DNA from: Bacteroidota bacterium
Lineage (GTDB): Bacteria > Bacteroidota > Bacteroidia > Flavobacteriales > Weeksellaceae
NCBI GenBank assembly: GCA_023394415.1
Contig: JAEXAR010000033.1
Location: 57,125-121,124 of the forward strand
Direction: 5' to 3'
Length of the DNA stretch: 64,000 bases
In this document: positions 34,059 to 43,329 of the stretch, piece by piece
Layout of the letters: each line of letters opens with the position of its first letter
How positions within the stretch are numbered: position 1 is the first letter of the stretch
Position numbers and translations under genes: made by a program
The notes under the pieces: model-generated
The model's input: only the letters and a program-made list of their open reading frames with translations
Databases searched by the model: none
Told to the model about the DNA's origin: nothing

Positions 34059-34625
34059 TTATTTTACCCCAGTTTTTCTAATGGTTTTCAGCGTGAGTGT
34101 GGACATTAAACCACCAAGAAGAAACCCAACTGCAGATCCAAAAAGAATATCCATAGGGAAATGAACGCCTAAATACACTCGGCTATAAGCCACAGCAGCT
34201 GCCCAAATAAAGAGAACCCAAGGCAAATATTTGTAAGTTCCTCTAAACAAAAACGTTAAAAAACTTGCTAAAAAGAAAGTATTAGATGCATGTGCAGAAT
34301 AGAATCCAAACTTTCCACCGCCGCATTTTACCTCACGAATCAGGTGATCCAAACTTGGATCGTGGCAAGGTCTTAAACGCTCAATACCATTTTTGAAAAT
34401 TCCTGCAGTTTGGTCGGAAATTGTAACTCCTAATGCTATGAAAATTGAAATATAAATAAGGTTTTTCCAACCAAAGGTTTTGAATAAAAGATAGAACAGA
34501 ATTGCGTAAAAAGGAATCCAAATAGTGGTTGAAGAAACCATAATCCAAAACTGGTCAAACGTTGTGCTTCCCAGATTATTGAGAACCATCATCGCATTTC
34601 TATCTTCCTGAATAATTTCGTACAT
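34059..34625 (-). CDS. PAP2 family phosphatase (lipid phosphatase type)
   Basis: A 188-aa membrane phosphatase with the three PAP2 motifs: KNGIERLRPC, YSAHASN (catalytic His) and SRVYLGVHFPMDI (second His and Asp). About five helices. Relatives dephosphorylate undecaprenyl diphosphate or phosphatidic acid. It starts 2 nt after the tatA-like stop, the last gene of a string that begins at the mevalonate kinase gene. Confidence 0.92.
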   Translation of the reverse strand: MYEIIQEDRNAMMVLNNLGSTTFDQFWIMVSSTTIWIPFYAILFYLLFKTFGWKNLIYISIFIALGVTISDQTAGIFKNGIERLRPCHDPSLDHLIREVKCGGGKFGFYSAHASNTFFLASFLTFLFRGTYKYLPWVLFIWAAAVAYSRVYLGVHFPMDILFGSAVGFLLGGLMSTLTLKTIRKTGVK

Positions 34626-34627
34626 AT

Positions 34628-35002
34628 TTATCGGCTTACAGGACCTTCGTAAGAATCGTCTTCAGAAGGTTTTTGGGTAGGTTTAACTTGGCTTTCTTCA
34701 GTATTAACCGTTGATTTTGCTTCAAGATTGGCAGATTTCTCCAAACTTGAAAATTCTTTTTTTATACTCTCGGTAGGATCGTATTCTTTAGCTGCCTGCT
34801 TTACTTTCTCTATTTCCCTCTTTATTTCAGAAACCGGATTGTCGGCTTCTTTCATAATTTCGGTTTTGATATCTTCCATTGCGCCACGCATTTTTCTAAC
34901 GCCTGTTCCTAAATCACGCGCAATTGTTGGTAATTTATTTGGTCCGAATAAAACGATGATGAGCAGAGCAACCACCACCATTTCCATAAATCCTAATTCC
35001 AT
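34628..35002 (-). CDS. tatA: Twin-arginine translocase TatA/TatB-type subunit
   Basis: A 124-aa protein with one N-terminal helix, the family FGPNKLPTIARDLG hinge (about 20-33), an amphipathic helix and a long charged, Ser/Glu-rich tail. It forms the pore-like component for folded proteins with RR signal peptides. The start MELGFMEMVVVALLI has the Glu typical of the family. The long tail makes TatB an alternative. It lies 2 nt from the PAP2 gene. Confidence 0.92.
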   Translation of the reverse strand: MELGFMEMVVVALLIIVLFGPNKLPTIARDLGTGVRKMRGAMEDIKTEIMKEADNPVSEIKREIEKVKQAAKEYDPTESIKKEFSSLEKSANLEAKSTVNTEESQVKPTQKPSEDDSYEGPVSR

Positions 35003-35029
35003 TTTGCGAAATTACGAAACAATTTTTGA

Positions 35030-36250
35030 TTAAGGCTTTTTCTTCTTATGAAAAACATAGTACACAAAATAAGCACTGGAAGCCATTAAAATAAACCCTA
35101 AAAAAAACGGTGCTCCCGGAAACTTAAATGGAGCTTGATCGTGTGTAAAATAATAAAAAACATTGGTCATAAGAGGAGGACCAATAATTGATGTGAGACT
35201 TACCACACTGGTTAAAGCCCCTTGCAAATCGCCTTGTTCATTCGCAGGAACTTTTGCTGTAATAACGGACTGTAAAGCCGGCCCTGCAATTCCACCCAAT
35301 GTATAAATAGCTAAAATGGCAAACATCATCCAAGGTTTATTGGCGAAAGCAAATAAAATCATTCCCAATGTATAGGCGATAATTCCATACAGGATACTGC
35401 GCTCATTTCCTACTTTCGGATGAATTTTTCTGATTAAAAATCCCTGCACAAATGCGGTAAGCGCACCCATCACTCCAAGGGAAATCCCCACCATTTTTTC
35501 ATCCCAATTGAAGCGGTACATCGTGAAAAAAGCCCAGTTGGTTTGTACCGCATGAGCTGCGATATAAACCAGAAACCACGCTACTAAAAGTTTTACAATT
35601 TCAGGGTACCTTTTAACCTGATATAAACTTCCCACAGGATTAGCACGTTTCCAGCTGAATTCTCTGCGGTGTTCTTTATCGAGACTTTCAGGCAAAATAA
35701 AAAGGCCGTAAAGAAAATTTAAAAGACATAAAATTCCGGCGGCGATAAAAGGAACCCGCGGGCCGTACTGACCAAGCAAACCACCAATTACAGGGCCAAT
35801 GATGAAGCCCAGACCAAACGCAGCCCCAATCATTCCAAAATTTTTAGAGCGGTTGCTGTCGTCGGAAATATCCGCAATATAAGCACTTGCCGTTGTGATA
35901 CTGGCTCCCGTAATCCCTGAAAAAATCCTGCCGATAAATAACCAGAGAATGGTCGGAGCCCAAGCTTGAATGAAAAAATTTATAGAAAAACCCAAAAGTG
36001 AAAACAAAATAACCGGTCTTCTACCAAACTTATCACTCAAATTTCCAAGAACAGGAGCAAATACAAACTGCATAAATGCATAGAGAAAACTTAACCAACC
36101 ACCATACTTTGCAGCTTCGGAAATATCTGCATGTATCAGTTCCTCAATGAGTTTTGGAACTACAGGTATTACAATTCCCCACCCTGTAATATCGATAAGC
36201 AGAGTGATGAATATAAATCCTATTGCAGCTGATTTCTGGTTCTTTTTCAT
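35030..36250 (-). CDS. TetA-like MFS drug efflux transporter
   Basis: A 406-aa, 12-helix major facilitator. It has the DHA1 features: LIDITGWGIVIPVVP in helix 1, GNLSDKFGRRPVILFSL (motif A) and GFIIGPVIGGLLG (motif C). It is most like the TCR/Tet group found in Bacteroidota chromosomes. Similarity to TetA suggests drug or metabolite export, but resistance cannot be claimed from sequence. Gaps of 27-42 bp to its neighbours suggest co-transcription. Confidence 0.85.
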   Translation of the reverse strand: MKKNQKSAAIGFIFITLLIDITGWGIVIPVVPKLIEELIHADISEAAKYGGWLSFLYAFMQFVFAPVLGNLSDKFGRRPVILFSLLGFSINFFIQAWAPTILWLFIGRIFSGITGASITTASAYIADISDDSNRSKNFGMIGAAFGLGFIIGPVIGGLLGQYGPRVPFIAAGILCLLNFLYGLFILPESLDKEHRREFSWKRANPVGSLYQVKRYPEIVKLLVAWFLVYIAAHAVQTNWAFFTMYRFNWDEKMVGISLGVMGALTAFVQGFLIRKIHPKVGNERSILYGIIAYTLGMILFAFANKPWMMFAILAIYTLGGIAGPALQSVITAKVPANEQGDLQGALTSVVSLTSIIGPPLMTNVFYYFTHDQAPFKFPGAPFFLGFILMASSAYFVYYVFHKKKKP

Positions 36251-36292
36251 AAGCCAAGCTGCAAAATTAGGTTTTTATATCTGAACAAAATT

Positions 36293-37123
36293 TTATAATT
36301 TCAGTTTTTTATTATTGTAAAAGGTGAGAATATAAATCGTGATTACCTCAACAATTGGTGAGAAAACAGAACCTTCAAAACCAAATTTCCCTCCGGTTAT
36401 AGCACCTTCTTCAAGTTTTGAAAATTCGAGAAAAGAATAAAAATCTTGTCCACTAACATTAAAGCCGAGAAGCGTCTGAACATAGTTCCAAGCAAAATGC
36501 ATTACTGCCACAAACCAAATATTTCCGGTTTTGAAGTATGCGTAGGCAATAGCAATTCCTGCCAAAAAAATTTCGAGCAACCCAATGAAAGTAACATTAG
36601 GATTATAGATATGAAAGAGTGAAAAAATTAAAGATGAGAGTATAATTGCCCAGAAATTACCCACATATTTCTGCATCATCACCATAAAAAATCCTCTAAA
36701 AATAACCTCTTCGCAAAGCGCTGCAATAAACAGAAATAGAGTAATGGTTAAAAACTCTGAAGTATCGAAAGGCAAATGCTTTATCTCAATTAAACCGAAA
36801 ATATTGTAGGCAACGAAAGCCAGTGCAATAAAAATTCCTCCTAAAACAAAAGCTTGAATCAGCTGATTAATGTTGATATTAAATCCTAAACTTCTAAATG
36901 AAATTCCACAACGTTTCAGAAAATACCATGTTAAAATTGTAGCTACAAGTAAATCTAAAACTGCCATTATCAAATGCTGAAATGTAGAAAATTCGTAGTC
37001 TGATTGATTAAAACTTTCTCCTGTAAAAGCTAATCCAATGGCTTGCAAACCACCTGAAAGAAAAATGTAGAATACAATAAATAAAACCGTATGAAGCGAT
37101 ACCGAAAACCAATCTCTTCTCAT
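36293..37123 (-). CDS. CPBP family intramembrane glutamic protease
   Basis: A 276-aa protein with about eight helices. It shows the three CPBP motifs: EEVIFRGFF (Glu-Glu and Arg), FSLFHIYNP (His) and HFAWN (second His and Asn). This family includes Rce1/Abi-type proteases with prenyl-protein or peptide substrates. It begins 1 nt before the UbiA stop region, so the two genes are tightly linked. Confidence 0.9.
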   Translation of the reverse strand: MRRDWFSVSLHTVLFIVFYIFLSGGLQAIGLAFTGESFNQSDYEFSTFQHLIMAVLDLLVATILTWYFLKRCGISFRSLGFNININQLIQAFVLGGIFIALAFVAYNIFGLIEIKHLPFDTSEFLTITLFLFIAALCEEVIFRGFFMVMMQKYVGNFWAIILSSLIFSLFHIYNPNVTFIGLLEIFLAGIAIAYAYFKTGNIWFVAVMHFAWNYVQTLLGFNVSGQDFYSFLEFSKLEEGAITGGKFGFEGSVFSPIVEVITIYILTFYNNKKLKL

Positions 37124-37124
37124 C

Positions 37125-38045
37125 CTAAATCCTTTCGAAAATTCCGTTTAAAAGCATAAAAATGACACCGATGAACACCCAAATTCTCAACAAATTCATC
37201 AACCAAAACATTTTTTTGAATTTGAAAAAAAATACTGGGTACAACGATAAAATTAATAATATCGCAGAAAGAGAAAAATAAATCATCAAAAAGTTGTGAC
37301 TTGGGATTTTGTACACAATAAGACAAGAAACCAAAGCATTGATAACCAACAGAAAACTTACAATTCCCGTAGAGACTTGCAGTCCTGCAAAAATGGGTAA
37401 AGTTTGGTAACCAAAAATCGTATCAGGTCGTATTGTTAAAAAGTCTTTTATAATATCTACAATCAGCAAAATCAAAAAAAGAAAAGCCGCCATTAGAAAC
37501 AGTTTCCAAGAAAAATGCTGATAATAAACCAACATTCCAAAAAAAGGATACAGCGTAAGGGAAACGAAGGTTATATTATTAACAATTAGAATTTTGCTCA
37601 GCTTATGACTGTAAAACCACATTAAAAACTGATAAACCAGAAAGAAAACAAAAATTCTTGGTGATAAAACATACGCAATTCCCAGTGAAATTGCATTAAG
37701 CGCTATATAAGAATACAAGTAATATTTCTGTTTCAAGAAACTTTGAAGTTTTGTCCTAAAAGGCTTTTGCAAACGGTCTTTCTCTAAATCATAAAACTGA
37801 TTAATAATACCACCTGCAGCAATGCTAAGCAATGAACAGAAAATGATGCCATGAACTTTATAGTCAAACACAAACGCTCTTAAGCTTTCTTCTTGATTGA
37901 ACAAAAAAAATGTAGAAACGTAAAGCGTAAAAGCCAAAAGAATGAGCATAAAAATCCTTGCGCCGAGCAATAAACCCACGAATTGTGAAATGCGGTAAAG
38001 AATAGGATTTTCTTCTTTCATTTTACTTGTTAGAGCTTTCACCAT
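37125..38045 (-). CDS. UbiA-family prenyltransferase
   Basis: A 306-aa membrane prenyltransferase. The first Asp-rich motif is NQFYDLEKDRLQKPFRT and the second is DIIKDFLTIRPDTIFG, with about eight helices. It attaches a prenyl diphosphate to an acceptor. Its position directly after mevalonate kinase suits use of mevalonate-derived isoprenoids, but the acceptor is unknown. The ATG at 38021 (MKEENPILYRI) may be the true start. Confidence 0.88.
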   Translation of the reverse strand: MVKALTSKMKEENPILYRISQFVGLLLGARIFMLILLAFTLYVSTFFLFNQEESLRAFVFDYKVHGIIFCSLLSIAAGGIINQFYDLEKDRLQKPFRTKLQSFLKQKYYLYSYIALNAISLGIAYVLSPRIFVFFLVYQFLMWFYSHKLSKILIVNNITFVSLTLYPFFGMLVYYQHFSWKLFLMAAFLFLILLIVDIIKDFLTIRPDTIFGYQTLPIFAGLQVSTGIVSFLLVINALVSCLIVYKIPSHNFLMIYFSLSAILLILSLYPVFFFKFKKMFWLMNLLRIWVFIGVIFMLLNGIFERI

Positions 38046-38078
38046 GTAAAGAGTGGCAACTCCAAATTTTTAAAACAA

Positions 38079-38098
38079 AGACGCGATAAATCGCGTCT
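38079..38098. repeat. Palindromic AGACGCGA/TCGCGTCT hairpin
   Basis: A perfect 8-bp stem with a TAAA loop between mevalonate kinase and UbiA genes. I recall the same GACGCGATnnATCGCGTC hairpin as an intergenic repeat in other bacterial phyla. It could also act as a weak terminator. Confidence 0.6.
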
Positions 38099-38121
38099 CT
38101 ATTGAATTATGATTAGATTTT

Positions 38122-39048
38122 CTAGAATCTGTAAATCACTTCTTTGCTAAAACCTTCCAGCATGGCTTCTGCCTTTTCATAATCTTTGGTAAAACCAAGG
38201 ATATAGCCTCCACCTCCACTACCACAGAGTTTAAGGTAATATGCATTGGTATCTAAACCTTTTTTCCAAGCATTGTATAAACTTTCAGGAATCATTGGCT
38301 TGAAGTGATCATAAGCCCAAACCGATAGTTTTTTCAGATTTCTGAAAAACGGATTCATTTCTTTTTTTAGGAATGTATCGATACACGCATTGTTGTAACG
38401 GATAAATTCTTCTTTCAAAGTCTTACGGAATCCTTCTGTCTTCATTTTTTCAAAGAAAATCTGTACCATTGGACCTGTTTCACCAACCATCCCGGAATCG
38501 ATTAGGAAAATCGCTCCTTTTCCGGCTTCCATTTTTGGGATAGAAACCTTGTCTACACTTTCTTTATTTTCGATGAGAATCGGAAGATTCATATAGCAAA
38601 TCAAAGGATCAATACCTGAACTTTTCCCGTGGAAATAACTTTCAAGCTGTCCAAACACTTTTTTCAGCTCTTTCAGCTCCAATTTTGATATGGTTTCAGG
38701 ACTGTATTTTATAAGTGAATATCTCTCAAAAATAGCGGCTACCAAAGCTCCTGAACTTCCAACACCATAGCCTTGCGGAATATTACTGTCGAAAAACAAA
38801 CCTTTTCTGATGTCTTTTTTCAGTTGGGCAATATTCAGTTCAAAATTGTTAGGCAATACTAAACCTGTAAGGTATTCAGCGTATTTCTGTAAGTGGTCGT
38901 TTGATTTTTTTTCAAATTCAGAATTCAAATCTGAAAACTTTAAAGTTCCTTTATAGAAACTGTAAGGTAATGTCAAACCTTGGGAATCTTCAATAATTCC
39001 GTACTCACCAAACAAAAGAATTTTAGCGTAGAATAAAGGGTTTGTCAT
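38122..39048 (-). CDS. mvk: GHMP-family mevalonate kinase
   Basis: A 308-aa GHMP kinase. It starts MTNPLFYAKILLFGEYGI (the KLILFGEHxV-like opening of mevalonate kinases), has the ATP motif GYGVGSSGALVAAI (about 93-106), KSSGIDPLICY with the catalytic Asp (about 148), and the third motif LCGSGGGGYILGF. It phosphorylates mevalonate for isoprenoid synthesis. It is the first gene of a leftward string ending with the PAP2 gene. Bacteroidota also have other GHMP kinases, so the exact substrate is probable, not certain. Confidence 0.8.
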   Translation of the reverse strand: MTNPLFYAKILLFGEYGIIEDSQGLTLPYSFYKGTLKFSDLNSEFEKKSNDHLQKYAEYLTGLVLPNNFELNIAQLKKDIRKGLFFDSNIPQGYGVGSSGALVAAIFERYSLIKYSPETISKLELKELKKVFGQLESYFHGKSSGIDPLICYMNLPILIENKESVDKVSIPKMEAGKGAIFLIDSGMVGETGPMVQIFFEKMKTEGFRKTLKEEFIRYNNACIDTFLKKEMNPFFRNLKKLSVWAYDHFKPMIPESLYNAWKKGLDTNAYYLKLCGSGGGGYILGFTKDYEKAEAMLEGFSKEVIYRF

Positions 39049-39235
39049 CGTTTATTTGAGTTGAAAACTTTCTGCAAAGTTAAAAAAAATTATTACTATT
39101 TTATGTGTTAAATATTAATCTTAACTTTATCATTTGTAGATAGTATTATGTTTATTTGCTTAAATCGTAAATTTCAATCTTTCACTTCCTTTTTTTTAGC
39201 ATTTTTTCTTGTTCCATTGCTAAACGTGTAAAATG

Positions 39236-39456
39236 TTATCCTTTTATCTCATTTTTATTCTTATTGGAGCAGGTACTATAAATTTAATAGAACGGATTTA
39301 TATTTTTCAATAAATACCTCAAAGGTTTTCTTACATACTCTTTCTTATTAAGTTCCATTTTTTTAGCATCAGCAACTCTTTTCATAGTAGTTTGTGCACA
39401 CGAAAGATTAAAAATAAAAAAAATATTAATGTTAGGGTTTTAATTAGATTTTTCAT
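39236..39456 (-). pseudogene. Decayed copy of the small lipoprotein gene
   Basis: The stretch aligns with the 5' half of the gene at 39470-39910. The ATG at 39456 begins MKNLIKTLTLIF as in the intact copy. A frameshift in the signal peptide follows, then MKRVADAKKMELNKKEY in the matching frame, then a TAA (39284-39286) and recognisable NKNKNEI before the match ends near 39236. The 3' half is missing. The remaining 39049-39235 holds AT-rich sequence and no gene I can support. Confidence 0.85.
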
Positions 39457-39469
39457 TTTGATAGGATAA

Positions 39470-39910
39470 TTAATCTTTTCCTAAAACATAAATATCATAT
39501 ATAATTAAATCTCCAAGATTCTTTTCATCTTCTTTTGTCCAATTATTACAGTTTGGCTCTGTATTTGTACAAGTTTCCCCAGACATTTCCCAGTTTTGAT
39601 TGAATACAACAGTTAATTGTGTTGGCCTATCTTTGATTTCTTTACTATTGGTTTTTTGAAAATCAGTATTATTAACATATCTTAAGTACAATCGATTTAT
39701 TTCATTTTTATTTTTATTTGGGGTAGGTAAAACAGATTTTACTTCCACATCTATTTTTGATAGAAGGTAACTCAAAGATTTACCCACAAATTCTTTTTTG
39801 TTAATTTCCATTTTTTTAGCATCAGCAACTCTTTTCATGGTAGTTTGCGCACACGAAAGATTAAAAATCAAAAATGATACTAGTGTTAAGGTTTTAATTA
39901 AATTTTTCAT
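39470..39910 (-). CDS. Small exported lipoprotein, possible partner of the JAMM lipoprotein
   Basis: A 146-aa protein with a lipoprotein signal (LSC, Cys near 20), then a charged domain with KKEFVGKSLSYLLSKIDVEVKSVLP and two Cys in GETCTNTEPNC. I do not recognise the family. It lies 12 bp downstream of the JAMM lipoprotein gene and has a decayed tandem paralogue just beyond. Tandem immunity-like paralogues next to a larger effector are typical of toxin-immunity loci, so that role is a reasonable guess only. Confidence 0.65.
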   Translation of the reverse strand: MKNLIKTLTLVSFLIFNLSCAQTTMKRVADAKKMEINKKEFVGKSLSYLLSKIDVEVKSVLPTPNKNKNEINRLYLRYVNNTDFQKTNSKEIKDRPTQLTVVFNQNWEMSGETCTNTEPNCNNWTKEDEKNLGDLIIYDIYVLGKD

Positions 39911-39922
39911 TTTTTATATTTT

Positions 39923-41272
39923 TTAATTAGGGCATAGTGAATAATTATAGTTCGTTGTTCCGTCAGCATTTTGAGTTGTGGTAATATTTACTGCTCTGAA
40001 ATTTCCCGCACCATCCATTTTAGTAAGCGTAATTCCAGAATTATATTTGTTTAGAATAAAACCTAAAGCTCCAGATTCTGAAAATGTGTTTTTTAAATCA
40101 GCCCACTCATCAAATATTGATTGTGGAAAATTTACGTAATTTCCACCATCAGGATTTGGCGTAATGGAGGGCGGATAATTTTGTAGGAAAGTATTCATCG
40201 CACTAGGGTCTGTTACAACCAAAGCATAAGTTGTGCCGTCTTGTGTTACCACGTATCTTGTGTTATAATTGCTAAATTGATTTCTTGCATTTATCAAAGA
40301 ATATAAATCGCCAGGAGATGGAGGGTTATTGTTTGGATGGTTGTGTAAATCACCAAGAGGGTCGGAATACGTATGGCTTAACGTAACGGAAGTTGCACCT
40401 CCCGTCTGAATGCCAGTAGATTTAACAACTCCGTTTTCTTTACCAAAAACAACTCCGTTTTCTTTACCGTTATTCATACCAGTAACAGCTGTTTTAGCAG
40501 CACTGTAAGCAATAGTTTTTGAGTTTGTAGTTGCGGTAACTGAAGGAGATTTTGCTTTCTCACAAGGATCATCTAGCATAGTGTCATCAAAGAATTCATT
40601 AGAAATCTCTCTATATTTTGTATCGTTTGTAAAAGTATTACTAGTTGAACTTTCACCACCGGGTACAATATAACATTCTGTTTCATAAGTCACATCATCT
40701 AGAGTGGTGTGCGAATAAACCAGTCTTCCATCAGACATTTTTTTGTACCAGTCGGTATAATGATAGGTTGTTTCAGTTACGCAAACTTGTACTTGATCGA
40801 GTTTTTGGGTAAAGCTACTATTATTGTCAATACTTTGAATTCCATTTCTAAATTTTTTATTTACAATTAAATTTAAATTCATATCAAATAACTTTAATTG
40901 TCCTGTAAATTTATCTTGATTTAGTAAACTTGCTTTTTGATTAATGGAGTTTTGATTAGGACTTATTTTCAGTAAATAGAATTCCGGCTTTTCATTTCCT
41001 ATAACAATGAGTTGATAACTATCTTTATTTTCAGGATTTTGTTGTAGATCAATTTCAATAGGGTAAGATTTGATTTCAGATTTAAGATGTTCAGAATAGC
41101 CTAATGTTTCATTGCTCCAATCGATATGATAAGGTAAGAAGATTAAACTATTAAAAGTTGATTTTTTAGTATCAAAGTTTTTTTTCGTAAGTAAATTTTC
41201 ATCCAGAAATTCATTTCTACAAGCAATTAAGAAAAGAAATCCTATAATTGTAAAGATTAATTTTTTAGCCAT
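39923..41272 (-). CDS. Lipoprotein with C-terminal JAMM/JAB-like motif
   Basis: A 449-aa lipoprotein (lipobox LIAC, C18). The first 250 residues are Bacteroidota-specific and unknown to me, with a short in-frame tandem duplication (GKENGVV twice, about 268-282). The C-terminal part has HNHPNNNPPSPGD (H310, H312, S319, D322), close to the HxHx(6-7)SxxD metal site of JAMM/RadC-type proteins. A metalloprotease or deubiquitinase-like fold is plausible. The gene is AT-rich. I infer an exported effector-like or surface protein. Confidence 0.68.
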   Translation of the reverse strand: MAKKLIFTIIGFLFLIACRNEFLDENLLTKKNFDTKKSTFNSLIFLPYHIDWSNETLGYSEHLKSEIKSYPIEIDLQQNPENKDSYQLIVIGNEKPEFYLLKISPNQNSINQKASLLNQDKFTGQLKLFDMNLNLIVNKKFRNGIQSIDNNSSFTQKLDQVQVCVTETTYHYTDWYKKMSDGRLVYSHTTLDDVTYETECYIVPGGESSTSNTFTNDTKYREISNEFFDDTMLDDPCEKAKSPSVTATTNSKTIAYSAAKTAVTGMNNGKENGVVFGKENGVVKSTGIQTGGATSVTLSHTYSDPLGDLHNHPNNNPPSPGDLYSLINARNQFSNYNTRYVVTQDGTTYALVVTDPSAMNTFLQNYPPSITPNPDGGNYVNFPQSIFDEWADLKNTFSESGALGFILNKYNSGITLTKMDGAGNFRAVNITTTQNADGTTNYNYSLCPN

Positions 41273-41344
41273 TTATATTTATTTAGTTAAATTTTACTTG
41301 GTATCCTTCCATAAGATTACTTATTTCAATTGAAAATTAAATAT

Positions 41345-42847
41345 TTACAGCGTATCTCTATCTGCAAGCATTGTAATTTTCACAAAACGAATCAGTACAA
41401 GACCTGCAAAGAAGAAAATCACCATAGAGAGTGCTGCAATTCTCATATTATTAAAATGTTCGATCAAAGTTGCAAAAATGAACGTTCCGAGAATAATTGC
41501 TAATTTTTCCAAAACATCATAAAAACTGAAAAATGTGGTATTGTCCATAGAATCTTCAGGCAAGAGTTTAGAATAAGTGGAGCGAGACATGGCTTGTAAA
41601 CCTCCCATTACCAAACCTACAATTGCAGCAACACCATAGAACTGATATTCTACTGTCGGATTTTCTTTATTGAGGAAATATGCCCATAAACAAGCCACAA
41701 TCCATAGAATGATAGCAATAGAAATCACATTTTTATTACCAATTCTTTTAGATAATCTTGAGAAAATAATAGCACCAATAATCGCCTCAATCTGAATCAC
41801 TAGAAGTGTTCCGATTAATTTACCCTGATCGAGATTGATTTCACTTTTCCCAAATAAAGTTGCCATAAGGAAAATGGTCTGCATCCCAACACTGTAAAAG
41901 AAAAAACTGGAAAGAAAAAACTTCAGGTTCGTATTCGCAAACAGCTGATTACCAACTTTAAACAATTCTCTGAAACTTTCCTTCGCCACATCAATATAGA
42001 AATTGATATTATCCTTCAAGACATCAAAAAATCCTCCGTGCTCTTCGTGATTTTTAAAGATATTTTTGTAATTCAGCAGTACCAAATCTTTCGGAAGATT
42101 GTCTTTTACATAACCGAACTGCGGTAAATGCTTGAACGTGTATTGTGAAAAACCAAACCACCAAGCTCCTGTTAATAAGAAGCTTACACGAGTATAAATC
42201 AATTTTTCTTTTGGTGTTTCTGCTACTACCATAATTAAAAGCAAACAGATGATTACCAATACTACAGAACCAATATAACCGTAAACGTAACCTTTTGCAG
42301 ACAATGCATCTTGTTTTTCAACAGTTGCAATATCTGGAAGAAATGAATTGTAAAATACTAAACTTCCCCAGAAACCAACACTCGCTGTTATGCTGAATAA
42401 AAGCCCAAGAAATACATTATTCATACCTGTAAACATCGCTAATCCCATACACGACGTTGCACCAAGATAACAGAAAAACTGCAAAAACGATTTTTTATTA
42501 CCAATGGTATCTGCTAAAGACGACAGAAAGGGAGACAACAATACCACAATAAAAAAGGAAATGGTAAGAGAGTAACCGTAAATCGCATCAGGATGGTAAG
42601 TTTCTCCAAACAAAGTAATGTCGTGGCGTACGGGAACATCAATCCAACGTTTTTGTTCGGCGATATACTCTTTCTTTTCAAACTTAGTTGTGAGGATAGA
42701 GTAATATATCGGAAAAATGGTAGAAGTAATCACCAGTGAATACACTGAATTAGCCCAATCGTAGAAAGCCCAGGTTTTCATAATTTTGGGGTTATTCTTT
42801 ATAGGTTGTGCTTCACGCTTCACATTTAAATTTTCAGGTTGCGACAT
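41345..42847 (-). CDS. UMF1/Atg22-like MFS transporter
   Basis: A 500-aa, 12-helix transporter. TWAFYDWANSVYSLVITSTIFPIYY near residue 25-49 is the signature of the UMF1 group, related to the vacuolar amino-acid effluxer Atg22. A hydrophilic loop of about 60 residues lies in the middle (about 245-300). The substrate is unknown; amino-acid or peptide export is the family precedent. Confidence 0.88.
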   Translation of the reverse strand: MSQPENLNVKREAQPIKNNPKIMKTWAFYDWANSVYSLVITSTIFPIYYSILTTKFEKKEYIAEQKRWIDVPVRHDITLFGETYHPDAIYGYSLTISFFIVVLLSPFLSSLADTIGNKKSFLQFFCYLGATSCMGLAMFTGMNNVFLGLLFSITASVGFWGSLVFYNSFLPDIATVEKQDALSAKGYVYGYIGSVVLVIICLLLIMVVAETPKEKLIYTRVSFLLTGAWWFGFSQYTFKHLPQFGYVKDNLPKDLVLLNYKNIFKNHEEHGGFFDVLKDNINFYIDVAKESFRELFKVGNQLFANTNLKFFLSSFFFYSVGMQTIFLMATLFGKSEINLDQGKLIGTLLVIQIEAIIGAIIFSRLSKRIGNKNVISIAIILWIVACLWAYFLNKENPTVEYQFYGVAAIVGLVMGGLQAMSRSTYSKLLPEDSMDNTTFFSFYDVLEKLAIILGTFIFATLIEHFNNMRIAALSMVIFFFAGLVLIRFVKITMLADRDTL

Positions 42848-42874
42848 TACGTTTTATATATTGAACAAAAATAA

Positions 42875-42912
42875 AAAATCCATTAAGATAATTATCATAC
42901 TTAATGGATTTT
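42875..42912 (-). terminator. Terminator after the four-helix-bundle gene
   Basis: AAAATCCATTAAG and CTTAATGGATTTT form a 13-bp stem with a 12-nt loop and a T-rich minus strand. Confidence 0.75.
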
Positions 42913-42920
42913 GTTTAGTT

Positions 42921-42966
42921 TAAGTTCCTTGTTCCCTGTTCTAAGTTTCAAGTTCTAGGTTTCAAG
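42921..42966. repeat. AAGTTTCAAGTT repeat, left flank of the four-helix-bundle gene
   Basis: Degenerate heptad-like units (GTTCTAAGTTTCAAGTTCTA and similar) end directly at the stop codon of the gene. An inverted counterpart lies at 43381-43412 and a fragment at 45977-45997. Confidence 0.75.
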
Positions 42967-43329
42967 TTATTTGAATTTATTTCCTTTAAAATCAGAATTT
43001 TTCAGGTAGGTTATAAAATTTTTAATTTTTCCGCTTAAGTTTTGATATTCTTCAATTAGTGGATTTGCCTCATCTTCTGTGATATATCCAAAATCTAAAG
43101 CTCTATAAAGCTGTGAACGGGTTTCCCCACAAGAACCTTTTGAAACTGCCAAAAATTGTTTGAATTCATTATTGCCATCACGTTCAAAACCTTCTGCAAT
43201 ATTATCCATATCTGAACCTGCTGAAGATAGAATCTGACTTTTAAATCTAAAGTCTCTACTAAATTCATCCTTTTTTGAAAGAATAAAAATCTCATTACAA
43301 AGTTTCCTCGAATTTTGCCAAATTTCCAA
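42967..43329 (-). CDS. Four-helix-bundle protein (S23/IVP family)
   Basis: A 120-aa protein of the family first found in 23S rRNA intervening sequences and related to Avd. The helical pattern and the NIAEGFERDGNNEFKQFLAVSKGSCGETRSQL motif (about 38-71) are typical. The called start is a TTG at 43329; the family-conserved residues NKFED lie immediately upstream in frame, and the next in-frame stop is at 43366-43368. No ATG exists in between, so an ATT (43345-43347) or the TTG must be used, or the start has been lost. Repeats flank it on both sides. Confidence 0.78.
   Translation of the reverse strand: MEIWQNSRKLCNEIFILSKKDEFSRDFRFKSQILSSAGSDMDNIAEGFERDGNNEFKQFLAVSKGSCGETRSQLYRALDFGYITEDEANPLIEEYQNLSGKIKNFITYLKNSDFKGNKFK

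Noticed and set aside
35030..36250. Acquired tetracycline resistance gene
   Set aside because: The transporter sits in a run of core genes with normal composition; only family-level similarity to TetA is visible.
39921..41272. JAMM lipoprotein as a RadC-type DNA repair protein
   Set aside because: It has a lipoprotein signal and a large unrelated N-terminus; only the short metal motif is RadC-like.
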